Assembly (NCBI GenBank): GCA_020201305.1
Contig: JAIVHC010000006.1
Span: 1-14,378, forward strand
Direction of reading: 5' to 3'
Length of the DNA: 14,378 nucleotides
Origin: Geobacteraceae bacterium
GTDB lineage: Bacteria > Desulfobacterota > Desulfuromonadia > Desulfuromonadales > Desulfuromonadaceae
Of the stretch, positions 6,820-14,030 are shown piece by piece. The notes below the pieces were generated by a model, which had not been told where the DNA came from, searched no databases, and saw only the letters and a program-made list of their open reading frames with translations. The first letter of the stretch is position 1, and every line of letters starts with the position of its first letter. Position numbers and translations under genes: made by a program.

Positions 6820-6933
6820 GTGTTTTTGTTCACTGTCTGCCCAGCTTTTTATGTGCGTACCCCACTGTTGATCATTTGGATTTATTTATCATATATGCAA
6901 GGTAAGGGTCTATGGAACAACAACTTGAAGTAA
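6799..6933 (+). CDS. Candidate Phe-rich leader peptide upstream of pheS
   Basis: ATG at 6799 follows the ribosome-binding-site-like GAGGTG (6787-6792) by 6 nt. The first 15 residues are MCLISFFVFLFTVCP, with four Phe among codons 6-11. The frame runs 44 codons and ends inside pheS in another frame. E. coli pheST is controlled by a short Phe-rich peptide (PheM) at this place. Here the Phe codons overlap the T-run of the terminator, and the ribosome-binding site lies in the terminator's left arm, unlike the usual leader-before-hairpin order. The Phe codons could just be a by-product of the T-run, so this is a hypothesis. Confidence 0.35.
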   Translation: MCLISFFVFLFTVCPAFYVRTPLLIIWIYLSYMQGKGLWNNNLK

Positions 6934-7934
6934 TGTTGCGCGAAGCGCATCAGGCTATGCTTGACGCGGATAATGAAGCCGATTTGCAAAACATACGTGT
7001 ACAGTATCTGGGAAAGAAGGGTAGACTTACCGCTATCATGAAGGATATGGGCAAGTTATCCGCTGAGCAGCGTCCGATTGTGGGGGCCATTGCCAATAAG
7101 GTTAAAGATGAGCTGAGTGAAGTTTTTGAAACCCGGATGCGCGCGCTCAAACAACAGCATATGGCAAAGCGTTTAGAGCAGGAACGCATCGATGTCACCT
7201 TGCCCGGTCGGCACCAGAAAATTGGCACCAAGCATCCGGTAACTTTGATAACTGAGGAACTGGTGCAGATTTTTTCCTATCTCGGATTTTCCGTTGCCGA
7301 GGGCCCTGAGATAGAGGAAGATTTTTACAATTTTGAAGCGCTCAACCTTCCCAAGGATCATCCGGCGCGTGATATGCAGGATACCTTTTATATCAGTGAT
7401 AATGAGGTTCTGCGCACTCACACCTCCCCAGTGCAGATCCGTTCGATGCTCAAACATCAGCCGCCGTTGCGCATTATCGCTCCAGGAACTGTGTACCGCC
7501 GCGATTCAGATATTACTCACAGCCCTATGTTTCATCAGATTGAAGGTTTTATGGTGGATGAAAACATAACCTTTGGCGACCTTAAAGGAATTCTCACCGC
7601 GTTTATTACCGAATGCTTTGGCAAAAATGTCGGAGTACGTTTCCGCCCCTCTTTTTTCCCGTTTACCGAGCCCAGTGCTGAAGTAGATATGCAGTGTGTA
7701 ATCTGTGGCGGCAACGGGTGCCGTGTGTGTAAGAATTCCGGTTGGCTCGAGATTCTCGGAAGTGGAATGATCGATCCAGAGGTGTTTGCTTCGGTGAATT
7801 ATTCCAGTGAGAAATACAGTGGGTTTGCTTTTGGTATGGGGCTGGAACGTATTGCCATGCTCAAATACGGCGTTAACGATCTGCGGCTGTTCTTTGAGAA
7901 TGACGTGCGCTTTTTGCGCCAGTTTCACGCTTGA
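6912..7934 (+). CDS. pheS: Phenylalanyl-tRNA synthetase alpha subunit
   Basis: This is the catalytic subunit of the (alpha-beta)2 enzyme that charges tRNA-Phe; 340 residues. Seen: the N-terminal coiled-coil tRNA-binding region (about 1-85, with YLGKKGRLT at 32-40), motif 2 GTVYRRDSDITHSPMFHQIE (192-211) and motif 3 FGMGLERIAMLKYG (307-320). A Cys cluster, C262-x2-C265-x4-C270-x2-C273, lies before GWLEILGSG; it resembles a zinc-knuckle, and its presence varies among bacteria as far as I recall. The ATG start at 6912 has a modest ribosome-binding site (AAGGG, 6904-6908, close to the start; AAGG at 6899). It is separated from rplT by the attenuator-like region and from pheT by 72 nt. Confidence 0.97.
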   Translation: MEQQLEVMLREAHQAMLDADNEADLQNIRVQYLGKKGRLTAIMKDMGKLSAEQRPIVGAIANKVKDELSEVFETRMRALKQQHMAKRLEQERIDVTLPGRHQKIGTKHPVTLITEELVQIFSYLGFSVAEGPEIEEDFYNFEALNLPKDHPARDMQDTFYISDNEVLRTHTSPVQIRSMLKHQPPLRIIAPGTVYRRDSDITHSPMFHQIEGFMVDENITFGDLKGILTAFITECFGKNVGVRFRPSFFPFTEPSAEVDMQCVICGGNGCRVCKNSGWLEILGSGMIDPEVFASVNYSSEKYSGFAFGMGLERIAMLKYGVNDLRLFFENDVRFLRQFHA

Positions 7935-8006
7935 TATGCCCTGCCGCTAAACGTACAGCCGTGTACACCATTACCTGGCACAAGAAGTACTAAAAGGACT
8001 TATAGC

Positions 8007-10427
8007 ATGATTGTTACGCATAAATGGCTTAGAGAATTTGTCGATTTTGATTTAAGTGCCGCTGAGTTGTCGCATCGCTTAACCATGGCCGGACTGGAAG
8101 TGGACTCTATGGAAGAGATCGGTGCCGGGTTCGATTCCGTTGTAGTCGCAAGACTCGACTCTGTTGAGCTCCACCCGCAAGCGAACAGACTTACTATATG
8201 TCAGGTGTGTACCGATACTGAAGTGGTTCAGGTTGTGTGCGGTGCGGCCAATCATAAATCCGGCGATCTCGTGGCTCTGGCGCAGGTGGGATCTGTTTTG
8301 CCCGGAGATTTCAAGATCAAGAAATCAAAAATACGTGGAATGGAATCGCGTGGCATGCTGTGTTCGGAAAAAGAACTCGGGCTCGCTGAGGAATCAGAAG
8401 GGATATTAATTCTCCCTGCAGGGCTGAACCTGGGAACTCCGATATTTGAAGCGCTCGATCTGAAAGATGTGCGCTACGAAATAGGGCTTACTCCTAATCG
8501 CGCCGATTGTCTGAGTGTGCTTGGGGTTGCACGCGAAGTTGCCGCTTTTACAGGAGAATCTTTACAGACTCCCCAGGTCCCTGCATTTACTTCTGCGTCG
8601 GATGGGATAGAAGATCTAACTTCAGTTTCTATAGAAACCACAGACGGTTGTCCGCGCTATATGGCCCGTCTCATCCGTGGTGTGGAGGTTGCTCCGTCCC
8701 CGGACTGGCTGGTGCACCGCCTTGAAGCTGTGGGGATGCGTTCTATAAACAACATCGTTGATGTCACCAATTACGTGTTGATGGAGCTCGGACACCCGCT
8801 CCATGCCTTTGACTTTAACCGTCTCGCGGGGAAAAAAATAATCGTCAAGCGTGCATCTGACGGCTTCAATTTCACTACCCTGGACGGACAAGTGCATGAG
8901 CTCTGCAGTGAGGATGTGGTGGTGTGTGATGCAGATCAGCCCGTAGCCCTGGCCGGGGTAATGGGGGGAGAAAACTCCGAAGTTCAGGACGACACTGTGG
9001 ATATTTTGCTCGAAAGCGCATATTTCGACCCGCGTTCTATCCGGCGCACAAGTAAAAAAACCGGAATCCACTCCGAAGCTTCCCATCGCTTTGAACGCGG
9101 AGCGGATATGGACATGGTGCCCCTGGCGCTCGATCGGGCGGCGGATCTGATCCGTCAGATTACAGGTGCCACTGTACTCGAAAAAGCTATAGATACTTAT
9201 CCGAGGGTTGTTGAAAAACGGGAAATCACCATCACCCGCACCCGTACAAATGCGCTTCTCGGCCTCTATTTAAGCCTAGCTGATATAGATAGATTGTTGA
9301 ATTCTATCGGCTTGCACACCCGTCCAAGTGTTGCATCTACGGATGCACTTTGCGTTACCGTTCCGTTGGCACGCCATGATCTTGAACGTGAAGTGGATTT
9401 AATAGAAGAGGTCGCACGTCTGAATGGCTATGACAATGTCCCGGTAACCATGCCGGTAAGCCGTGTAGTTCCGCCCATTGATACCCGGAGTATTGATTTC
9501 GTCACTAACCTGCGCGATGTCGTGGTTAGTCAGGGAATGCGTGAAATAATTAATTATTCCTTTGAGTCCAGCAAGGTTTACGATAATCTCTTGTTGTCCC
9601 CTGAGGATAGGCGCCGTAATCAGGTCGCTTTGCTTAATCCGCTCAATGAAGAGCAGTCTGTTATGCGCACATCCCTGGTTCCGGCGATGCTTGAGACTCT
9701 GGGGAGAAATTTGGCATACAAAAGCTCTGATCTGGGGCTGTTTGAGCTGCGTCCGGTGTTTATGCCCCAAGATGGTGCACAGGGGGAGGAACGGAAACAT
9801 CTGTGTGTTGCTCTGACGGGAAAGCGTGAACGACTAGGATGGGCTCACTCTGCTGCCGATGTTGATTTTTATGACCTTAAAGGGTTGCTGGAAGTGCTGT
9901 TTGAGCAGTTTGGAGTGGAGAAGCCGACTTTTAATCCGGATGCTCCGGAAGCCTATCTCCATCCCGGGAAATCCTGCTCCATCTTCGCTGGCACATGTGC
10001 GCAGGATAAAGTCGGAGTCATCGGTGAGTTGCATCCTCAGGTGCTGGACAACTATTCCATTGACCAACCCGTCTACATTGCAGAACTTGATGTGATGGCA
10101 TTGTTTCATTGTAGCGCCGAGAGTAAACGATTCGAACCTATTTCACGCTTTCCGGATTCCTACCGCGACAGCGCTTTTTTGGTCGCAGAGGATGTGTCAG
10201 CACAGCAGATGCTTGAAGTTATAGATAAAGTTAAGGTAAAGTACCTTGAGGATGTTATTCTGTTTGATATTTATGCAGGTAAAGGGATCCCTGAAGGGAT
10301 GAAAAGTCTGGCATTGCGTATGCGTTACCGCTCCGCAGATAAAACCCTTGCGGATGAAGAGGTCAATGCCATGCATGCCAAGATCGTCAAGGCATTGCAT
10401 AAAAACCTTGGTGCCGAAATAAGATAG
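8007..10427 (+). CDS. pheT: Phenylalanyl-tRNA synthetase beta subunit
   Basis: This partner of PheS recognises tRNA-Phe and edits Tyr-tRNA-Phe; 806 residues, close to E. coli (795). Domains in order: the EMAP-II-like tRNA-binding domain (about 40-150), including LPGDFKIKKSKIRG and a following MLCSEKELGL; the B3/4 editing domain (about 210-385), with NNIVDVTNYVLMELGHPLHA and ESAYFDPRSIRRTSKKTG; the B5 domain (about 402-475); the synthetase-like core (about 480-690); and a C-terminal ferredoxin-like anticodon-binding domain (about 712-806), starting at SRFPDSYRDSAF. AAGGA at 7994-7998 is 8 nt before the ATG. It is probably cotranscribed with pheS and ihfA. Confidence 0.97.
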   Translation: MIVTHKWLREFVDFDLSAAELSHRLTMAGLEVDSMEEIGAGFDSVVVARLDSVELHPQANRLTICQVCTDTEVVQVVCGAANHKSGDLVALAQVGSVLPGDFKIKKSKIRGMESRGMLCSEKELGLAEESEGILILPAGLNLGTPIFEALDLKDVRYEIGLTPNRADCLSVLGVAREVAAFTGESLQTPQVPAFTSASDGIEDLTSVSIETTDGCPRYMARLIRGVEVAPSPDWLVHRLEAVGMRSINNIVDVTNYVLMELGHPLHAFDFNRLAGKKIIVKRASDGFNFTTLDGQVHELCSEDVVVCDADQPVALAGVMGGENSEVQDDTVDILLESAYFDPRSIRRTSKKTGIHSEASHRFERGADMDMVPLALDRAADLIRQITGATVLEKAIDTYPRVVEKREITITRTRTNALLGLYLSLADIDRLLNSIGLHTRPSVASTDALCVTVPLARHDLEREVDLIEEVARLNGYDNVPVTMPVSRVVPPIDTRSIDFVTNLRDVVVSQGMREIINYSFESSKVYDNLLLSPEDRRRNQVALLNPLNEEQSVMRTSLVPAMLETLGRNLAYKSSDLGLFELRPVFMPQDGAQGEERKHLCVALTGKRERLGWAHSAADVDFYDLKGLLEVLFEQFGVEKPTFNPDAPEAYLHPGKSCSIFAGTCAQDKVGVIGELHPQVLDNYSIDQPVYIAELDVMALFHCSAESKRFEPISRFPDSYRDSAFLVAEDVSAQQMLEVIDKVKVKYLEDVILFDIYAGKGIPEGMKSLALRMRYRSADKTLADEEVNAMHAKIVKALHKNLGAEIR

Positions 10428-10515
10428 AAGTTGATGGCTACGTAACCAGCGTGGTATAAGTCCGAATAAGTTTAGTATATATCGTATGTTAGCGCTATAT
10501 AGTCACGGAGGTAGT

Positions 10516-10800
10516 ATGACAAAGGCGGATCTGGTAGAAAATGTTTACTATAAAACTGGGTTTTCGAAGAAGGAATCCGCTGAGATTGTTGAGTCCGTCT
10601 TTGAACTGATGAAGCAGACACTCGAGCGTGGAGATAAGATAAAGATTGCCGGATTTGGTAACTTTGTTGTAAAGCAAAAGGCTACAAGAAGGGGAAGAAA
10701 CCCCCAAACCGGTGAGGAAATTGAAATTTCATCGCGTAAAATACTTACCTTCAAGCCCAGCCAGGTACTTAAGAATACCATCAATGATGATATTAGCTGA
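10516..10800 (+). CDS. ihfA: Integration host factor alpha subunit (HU/IHF family)
   Basis: This small DNA-bending protein (94 residues) acts in recombination, replication and transcription as a dimer with IHF beta. Seen: the HU/IHF fold with GFGNF (46-50), the beta-arm RRGRNPQTGEEI (58-69) whose P63 intercalates in IHF, and ILTFKPSQVLKN (76-87). The pheT-ihfA-merR order supports the alpha subunit rather than HU. I chose ATG 10516 because GGAGGT (10507-10512) immediately precedes it; an in-frame ATG at 10486 lacks a ribosome-binding site. The C-terminus is shorter than in E. coli. The pheT-ihfA gap (88 nt) is AT-rich with TATATA near 10496, so an internal promoter is possible but not clear. 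Confidence 0.92.
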   Translation: MTKADLVENVYYKTGFSKKESAEIVESVFELMKQTLERGDKIKIAGFGNFVVKQKATRRGRNPQTGEEIEISSRKILTFKPSQVLKNTINDDIS

Positions 10801-10807
10801 TAATATC
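10789..10807 (+). promoter_or_regulatory. Hairpin across the ihfA stop codon
   Basis: GATATTA (10789-10795) and TAATATC (10801-10807) form a perfect 7-bp stem, with the TGA stop of ihfA at the end of its loop. The merR start lies 17 nt beyond and has no clear ribosome-binding site. Ribosomes finishing ihfA would open this stem, so coupling is conceivable. Confidence 0.35.
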
Positions 10808-10823
10808 GCATTTGTGTTTCACT

Positions 10824-11165
10824 ATGGCTGTTGAGATCCCGGATAAATTCTACTTTAAAATTGGTGAAGTTGCCGCAATTACTGGCGTTAAGCCCCATGT
10901 CTTGCGCTACTGGGAGAGCGAGTTCCGCATGTTTTCTCCGGCCAAGAGTCGAGGTAAGCAGCGTCAGTATGAACGACGCGACATCGAGCTTGCGCTTGAG
11001 ATAAAAGAGCTGCTTTATGAGCAGGGTTTTACCATTGCCGGGGCGCGCAAGCACCTCAAAGCTCGCAGGAAAAAGGCACCTTCAGCAGCGCCTCCCCCTA
11101 CAGATCGTCAGTATCTGATTGAACTGCGTGAGGAACTTAAACAGTTGCGTGCATATCTTGCGTAG
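10824..11165 (+). CDS. MerR-family transcriptional regulator
   Basis: This DNA-binding protein has 113 residues. The N-terminal winged-helix MerR domain spans about 10-80: FKIGEVAAITGVKPHVLRYW (11-30), then RQYERRDIELALEIKELLYEQGFTIAGARKHL (47-78). A basic stretch (RRKK) and a Pro-rich linker (about 85-93) follow, then a Leu-rich probable coiled coil (98-113). It has no effector-binding Cys motif, so the signal is unknown. I chose ATG 10824 because the domain starts soon after and the upstream TTG at 10812 has no support. No good Shine-Dalgarno is visible. Similar short MerR proteins follow ihfA in many Proteobacteria (recalled). Confidence 0.88.
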   Translation: MAVEIPDKFYFKIGEVAAITGVKPHVLRYWESEFRMFSPAKSRGKQRQYERRDIELALEIKELLYEQGFTIAGARKHLKARRKKAPSAAPPPTDRQYLIELREELKQLRAYLA

Positions 11166-11257
11166 CACAATCCCAACCAGCGCTGGCCAGTGAGATAAGA
11201 TTTTGCAGCAATAAAGCTGTGTAAATTGATGTTGGCGCAGAACAAATAAATTTACTG
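11166..11257. other. Spacer between merR and pcm; no surE
   Basis: These 92 nt hold no reading frame of note. The only structure is the perfect 10-bp palindrome CCAGCGCTGG at 11177-11186. In Geobacter-type genomes I recall surE lying between this merR and pcm; it is absent here. Confidence 0.45.
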
Positions 11258-11269
11258 GTGCGTACTCTG

Positions 11270-11917
11270 ATGGATTATGCTGTAGCTCGCCGCCGTATGG
11301 TGGAAAAACATCTTGTAAAACGTGGCATCAATGATCCCCGCATCATTGATGTAATGGGAGATCTGCCACGGCATAAATTTGTCGAAGAAGCGCTACAGAG
11401 TCAGGCCTACACAGACTATGCCCTTCCTATAGGAGAAAAACAGACCATATCGCAACCCTATATAGTTGCACTCATGACTGAGGCGGCGCAACTTAAAGGT
11501 ACTGAGAAAGTTCTGGAGATAGGTACCGGCTCCGGCTATCAGGCGGCGGTGCTTTCTCGGTTAGCGGAGCAGGTTTACACGGTTGAACGCATAGTTGTTC
11601 TGGCCCGGCGCGCCCGGCGCATACTCGACTCCATCGGATGTAATAATGTACATATCAAAGTCAGCGATGGGACTGCGGGATGGCCTGAACACCAACCGTA
11701 TGATGTTATTCTGGTTACTGCCGGAGCTCCTGATGTGCCTCAAGAGTACCTTGCACAGCTTGCACCCGGTGGACGTCTGATAATTCCGGTGGGAGAATAC
11801 TATACTCAAACCTTGCGGCGTGTTACCCGGATGCCGGACAACTCATTCAGTTCTGAAGATCTCATTATGTGTAGATTTGTCCCCCTGATAGGGGAAAGCG
11901 GTTGGTCCAGTGACTAA
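11270..11917 (+). CDS. pcm: Protein-L-isoaspartate O-methyltransferase
   Basis: This enzyme repairs aged proteins by methylating L-isoaspartyl residues with S-adenosylmethionine. From ATG 11270 the product is 215 residues, the usual size. Seen: GEKQTISQPYIVALMT (55-70) with the conserved Ser61, the SAM-binding motif VLEIGTGSGYQAAVL (81-95), acidic E106 in YTVER, and the later motifs VSDGTAGWPE (131-140), YDVILVTAGAP (144-154) and PGGRLIIPVG (166-175). A GTG at 11258 is an alternative start adding four residues. I prefer ATG because MDYAVARRRMVE fits homologues as I remember them. Neither start has a clear Shine-Dalgarno. The stop overlaps the start of the next gene by 8 nt, indicating translational coupling. 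Confidence 0.93.
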   Translation: MDYAVARRRMVEKHLVKRGINDPRIIDVMGDLPRHKFVEEALQSQAYTDYALPIGEKQTISQPYIVALMTEAAQLKGTEKVLEIGTGSGYQAAVLSRLAEQVYTVERIVVLARRARRILDSIGCNNVHIKVSDGTAGWPEHQPYDVILVTAGAPDVPQEYLAQLAPGGRLIIPVGEYYTQTLRRVTRMPDNSFSSEDLIMCRFVPLIGESGWSSD

Positions 11918-12410
11918 GTGGTTGCGTGCTCTTTACACCTGGATATTGCAATGGGCTGATTCTCCCCTCGGGACCTGGGCGCTTTTTTTTATCGCCTTTG
12001 CAGAGGCCTCGTTCTTCCCCCTTCCGCCGGACATTCTGTTGTTGGCGCTGGGTTTTTCGACCCCGTTACGAAGTTTCTACTTTGCCACCTTGGCCACACT
12101 AGGGTCTGTTTCCGGGGCTGTGATCGGGTACGCTATTGGTTACTGGTTCTGGGATGTAACTGCCGATCTGTTCTATACCTGGGTCCCGGGATTCAGTCCA
12201 CTGCTATTTCAACACATGCAGGATAACTTTATCCAATACGGATTCTGGATAGTATTTACCGCTGGCTTTACCCCCATACCATATAAAATTATCACTATAG
12301 GGGCGGGAGTATTTGCTCTCAATGTGCCGATTTTTCTTCTCGCTTCAGTAATCAGCAGGGGGATGCGCTTTTTCATGCTTGCCGCGCTTATGTACTTTTA
12401 CGGCTCCTGA
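11910..12410 (+). CDS. DedA/YqaA-family membrane protein (SNARE-associated/VTT domain), short C-terminus
   Basis: This integral inner-membrane protein has 166 residues. DedA-family proteins are linked to lipid scrambling/flipping and membrane potential; the role of this branch is not settled. Seen: hydrophobic spans near 20-45, 58-80, 112-132 and 138-160; the re-entrant-type motif FAEASFFPLPPDILLLALG (29-47) with its Pro-rich core; GFTPIPYKIITIGAGV (118-133); and the conserved Arg near RGMRF. The start is GTG 11910, overlapping pcm by 8 nt. The protein stops right after MYFYGS, where family members, as I remember them, continue for roughly 25 more residues with another hydrophobic segment. 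It may therefore be truncated at a junction with the following gene. Confidence 0.85.
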   Translation: MTKWLRALYTWILQWADSPLGTWALFFIAFAEASFFPLPPDILLLALGFSTPLRSFYFATLATLGSVSGAVIGYAIGYWFWDVTADLFYTWVPGFSPLLFQHMQDNFIQYGFWIVFTAGFTPIPYKIITIGAGVFALNVPIFLLASVISRGMRFFMLAALMYFYGS

Positions 12411-12448
12411 TTTGGGGCTGTGGCACTAACGGGATCAGCCATAATGTA

Positions 12449-13090
12449 TTGCCCGGACAAACACTGTACCGCATCAGTAAAGCGTATAATGTATCTGTGG
12501 ATGATATTGCGCGCTATAATCACATCCGCAATACGTCTATAATTAAAGCAGGAGATTCGCTCTGGATCCCCGGGGCAGAGCAGCATAAAACGGTCACCAT
12601 TGTTCCTTCCACTACATCGTCTTCTTCGGTAACCCGCAGTTCACCTGTTCCAAATCAGCCCCCACAGCGGAAGGCTGAGGTTAAGCGCACGCCCTCAAGA
12701 CAGTCATCAAGATCGAGGACTGCACCCAGGGAGAGCTTTGTATGGCCGGTACAGGGTAGAGTGGTTAAAGGATTTAAGTCAGGAAACAAAAAGGGGATTG
12801 AAATTGCTGTTCCATCCGGGACCAGTGTATACAGTGCTGCTGCCGGTCAGGTTATATATAGCAGCAACGATATCTCCGGCTACGGTTACCTCATAATTAT
12901 CCGTCACAGTAACGATGTCTATACGGTATACGGATATAATCGGAAGGCCTTGGTTCAGACGGGATCCTTCGTAGGGAGAAAAGAGAAAATAGCTGTAAGT
13001 GGTACTCCCCCGGGCGAACATCAGGGGGTGCTGCATTTTGAGGTGCGGGAAGGGAAGACGGATGTCGATCCAAAACTCTACCTCCCCTAG
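12449..13090 (+). CDS. LysM + degenerate LytM/M23 protein (NlpD-like), start uncertain
   Basis: This probable cell-envelope protein resembles NlpD-type activators of cell-wall amidases. From TTG 12449 it has a LysM peptidoglycan-binding motif (about 1-42, PGQTLYRISKAYNVS), a Ser/Pro/basic linker (about 50-97) and a LytM/M23 domain (98-213). The zinc-binding residues of active M23 peptidases look lost: KKGIEIAVP where HxGxD is usual, YGYN for YAHL, and VLHFEV for HLHFEV. An activator role is therefore more likely than hydrolysis. The open frame extends upstream to 12287 and encodes LLRLLIWGCGTNGISHNV (from 12395) before the LysM, which looks like a lipoprotein signal and lipobox. No ATG, GTG or TTG lies in frame there, so the true start or an error is unresolved. 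It overlaps the dedA end region. Confidence 0.72.
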   Translation: MPGQTLYRISKAYNVSVDDIARYNHIRNTSIIKAGDSLWIPGAEQHKTVTIVPSTTSSSSVTRSSPVPNQPPQRKAEVKRTPSRQSSRSRTAPRESFVWPVQGRVVKGFKSGNKKGIEIAVPSGTSVYSAAAGQVIYSSNDISGYGYLIIIRHSNDVYTVYGYNRKALVQTGSFVGRKEKIAVSGTPPGEHQGVLHFEVREGKTDVDPKLYLP

Positions 13091-13113
13091 TCTATTTAGT
13101 AGGTGGAAATAGT

Positions 13114-13608
13114 ATGCAGATTGTTTTTCTCCACGGCCTTGAGACGGGGCCTTATGGTAAAAAATACCAGGCATTAAAACAGATGTTCGGTACGGTTGTC
13201 GCTCCTGACTGTGAAGGGGTGAAAGATCCTGCAGTGCGCCTGCGCATCATTCAACAGCATCTGGAGGACGAACCGGGACCGTTTCTGGTTGTGGGGTCGA
13301 GTGCCGGCGGCCTAATGGCGCTACGTCTGCAACAGGTGGATCCACGTGTTGCATGTATGGTTCTGTGTGCTCCTGCTATACATACCAAAACAGCAGCAGG
13401 GTTATCTCCCGATGGGTTACCACCCACCATTATTATCCATGGCATTTACGATGAGATTGTCCCCATCGACAGCAGCAGATGTTTCAGGGTTCCGTTGCTG
13501 GAAGTAGAGGATGGACATCGCCTCGACAACAGTATCCCCTTGATACTCCTTGAAGTATTCCGCATGAAATTAACCCACATGTTCGGCACCAAAAATGCTT
13601 TGAACTAG
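13114..13608 (+). CDS. Small alpha/beta hydrolase (YqiA/UPF0227-like esterase)
   Basis: This protein of 164 residues has a minimal alpha/beta hydrolase layout: an opening strand with IVFLHG (3-8); a nucleophile elbow VVGSSAGGLMAL with GxSxG (61-65) and Ser63; an acid in HGIYDEIVPI (D113); and His135 in EDGHRL. The triad is thus complete. The small size without a lid domain and the early LHGLETGP resemble YqiA-type esterases. The substrate is unknown. AGGTGG (13101-13106) sits 7 nt before the ATG. It follows the NlpD-like gene by 23 nt and may be cotranscribed with it. Confidence 0.82.
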   Translation: MQIVFLHGLETGPYGKKYQALKQMFGTVVAPDCEGVKDPAVRLRIIQQHLEDEPGPFLVVGSSAGGLMALRLQQVDPRVACMVLCAPAIHTKTAAGLSPDGLPPTIIIHGIYDEIVPIDSSRCFRVPLLEVEDGHRLDNSIPLILLEVFRMKLTHMFGTKNALN

Positions 13609-13612
13609 AAGA

Positions 13613-13765
13613 CTGTCGGACTTTCCATGAATCGGCTGCAAAACCGTCTGACCGGTTCATATTTCCGATCCTTTTCGACAAATAGCTACGGCTATTCGCC
13701 TTCAAACGATCGGAAATCTGCCCTCGACCAGTCTGTTTTTCGCTTCGATCCGTAAAGCCCGACAG
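13613..13765. repeat. 153-bp intergenic palindromic repeat
   Basis: The ends are CTGTCGGACTTT (13613-13624) and AAAGCCCGACAG (13754-13765), inverted repeats with one mismatch. Inner arms ATTTCCGATC (13661-13670) and GATCGGAAAT (13708-13717) match perfectly. At the centre AATAGC (13681-13686) and GCTATT (13691-13696) flank TACG. All three pairs share one centre near 13689, so the element is a single long interrupted palindrome that could form a cruciform or long RNA hairpin. It encodes no convincing protein and resembles a dispersed MITE-like or REP-like element. It lies between the hydrolase and the tRNA-Leu promoter. Confidence 0.8.
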
Positions 13766-13825
13766 GCTCCTAGGTTTATGTAGAACGGAAAAGGGTGACA
13801 AGTTTCTTTATCGTGTAGATTTTGT

Positions 13826-13854
13826 TTGCATCTGGAGGCAGGTTTTGTTATAAA
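13826..13854 (+). promoter_or_regulatory. Promoter of tRNA-Leu
   Basis: TTGCAT (13826-13831) and TATAAA (13849-13854) are separated by 17 nt. The predicted transcript start falls about 7 nt before the tRNA at 13869. Confidence 0.65.
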
Positions 13855-13868
13855 CTTTATCGCTTAAA

Positions 13869-13955
13869 GCCGAAGTGGTGGAATTGGTAGACACGCTAGG
13901 TTCAGGGTCTAGTGGCCGTAGGGCCGTGGGAGTTCGAGTCTCCCCTTCGGCACCA
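13869..13955 (+). tRNA. tRNA-Leu (CAG)
   Basis: This is an 87-nt class II tRNA. The acceptor is GCCGAAG (13869-13875) with CTTCGGC (13945-13951), followed by an encoded ACCA. The D-loop is TGGTGGAATTGGTAGACAC. The anticodon stem is CTAGG with TCTAG around TTCAGGG, anticodon CAG at 13903-13905. There is a long variable arm (TGGCCGTAGGGCCG) and a T-arm GTTCGAGTC. It reads the leucine codon CUG. Confidence 0.95.
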
Positions 13956-13969
13956 GAGTGAATATAAGA

Positions 13970-14000
13970 GGCTAAAGCTTTCGGGTTTTAGCCTTTTTTT
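13970..14000 (+). terminator. Intrinsic terminator after tRNA-Leu
   Basis: GGCTAAA (13970-13976) pairs with TTTAGCC (13987-13993), extended by one G-T and one C-G pair, and is followed by seven T (13994-14000). It ends the single-gene tRNA-Leu transcript before the antiporter gene. Confidence 0.85.
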
Positions 14001-14030
14001 ATCTGATCTTTTTTGGCACGGGGGATGTGA

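Noticed and set aside
6782..6911. T-box control of pheS
   Set aside because: No T-box core sequence; only the terminator and the Phe-rich frame are seen.
13484..13801. Minus-strand frame across the hydrolase end and palindrome
   Set aside because: Palindromic repeats often leave long open frames; no domain or ribosome-binding site is visible.
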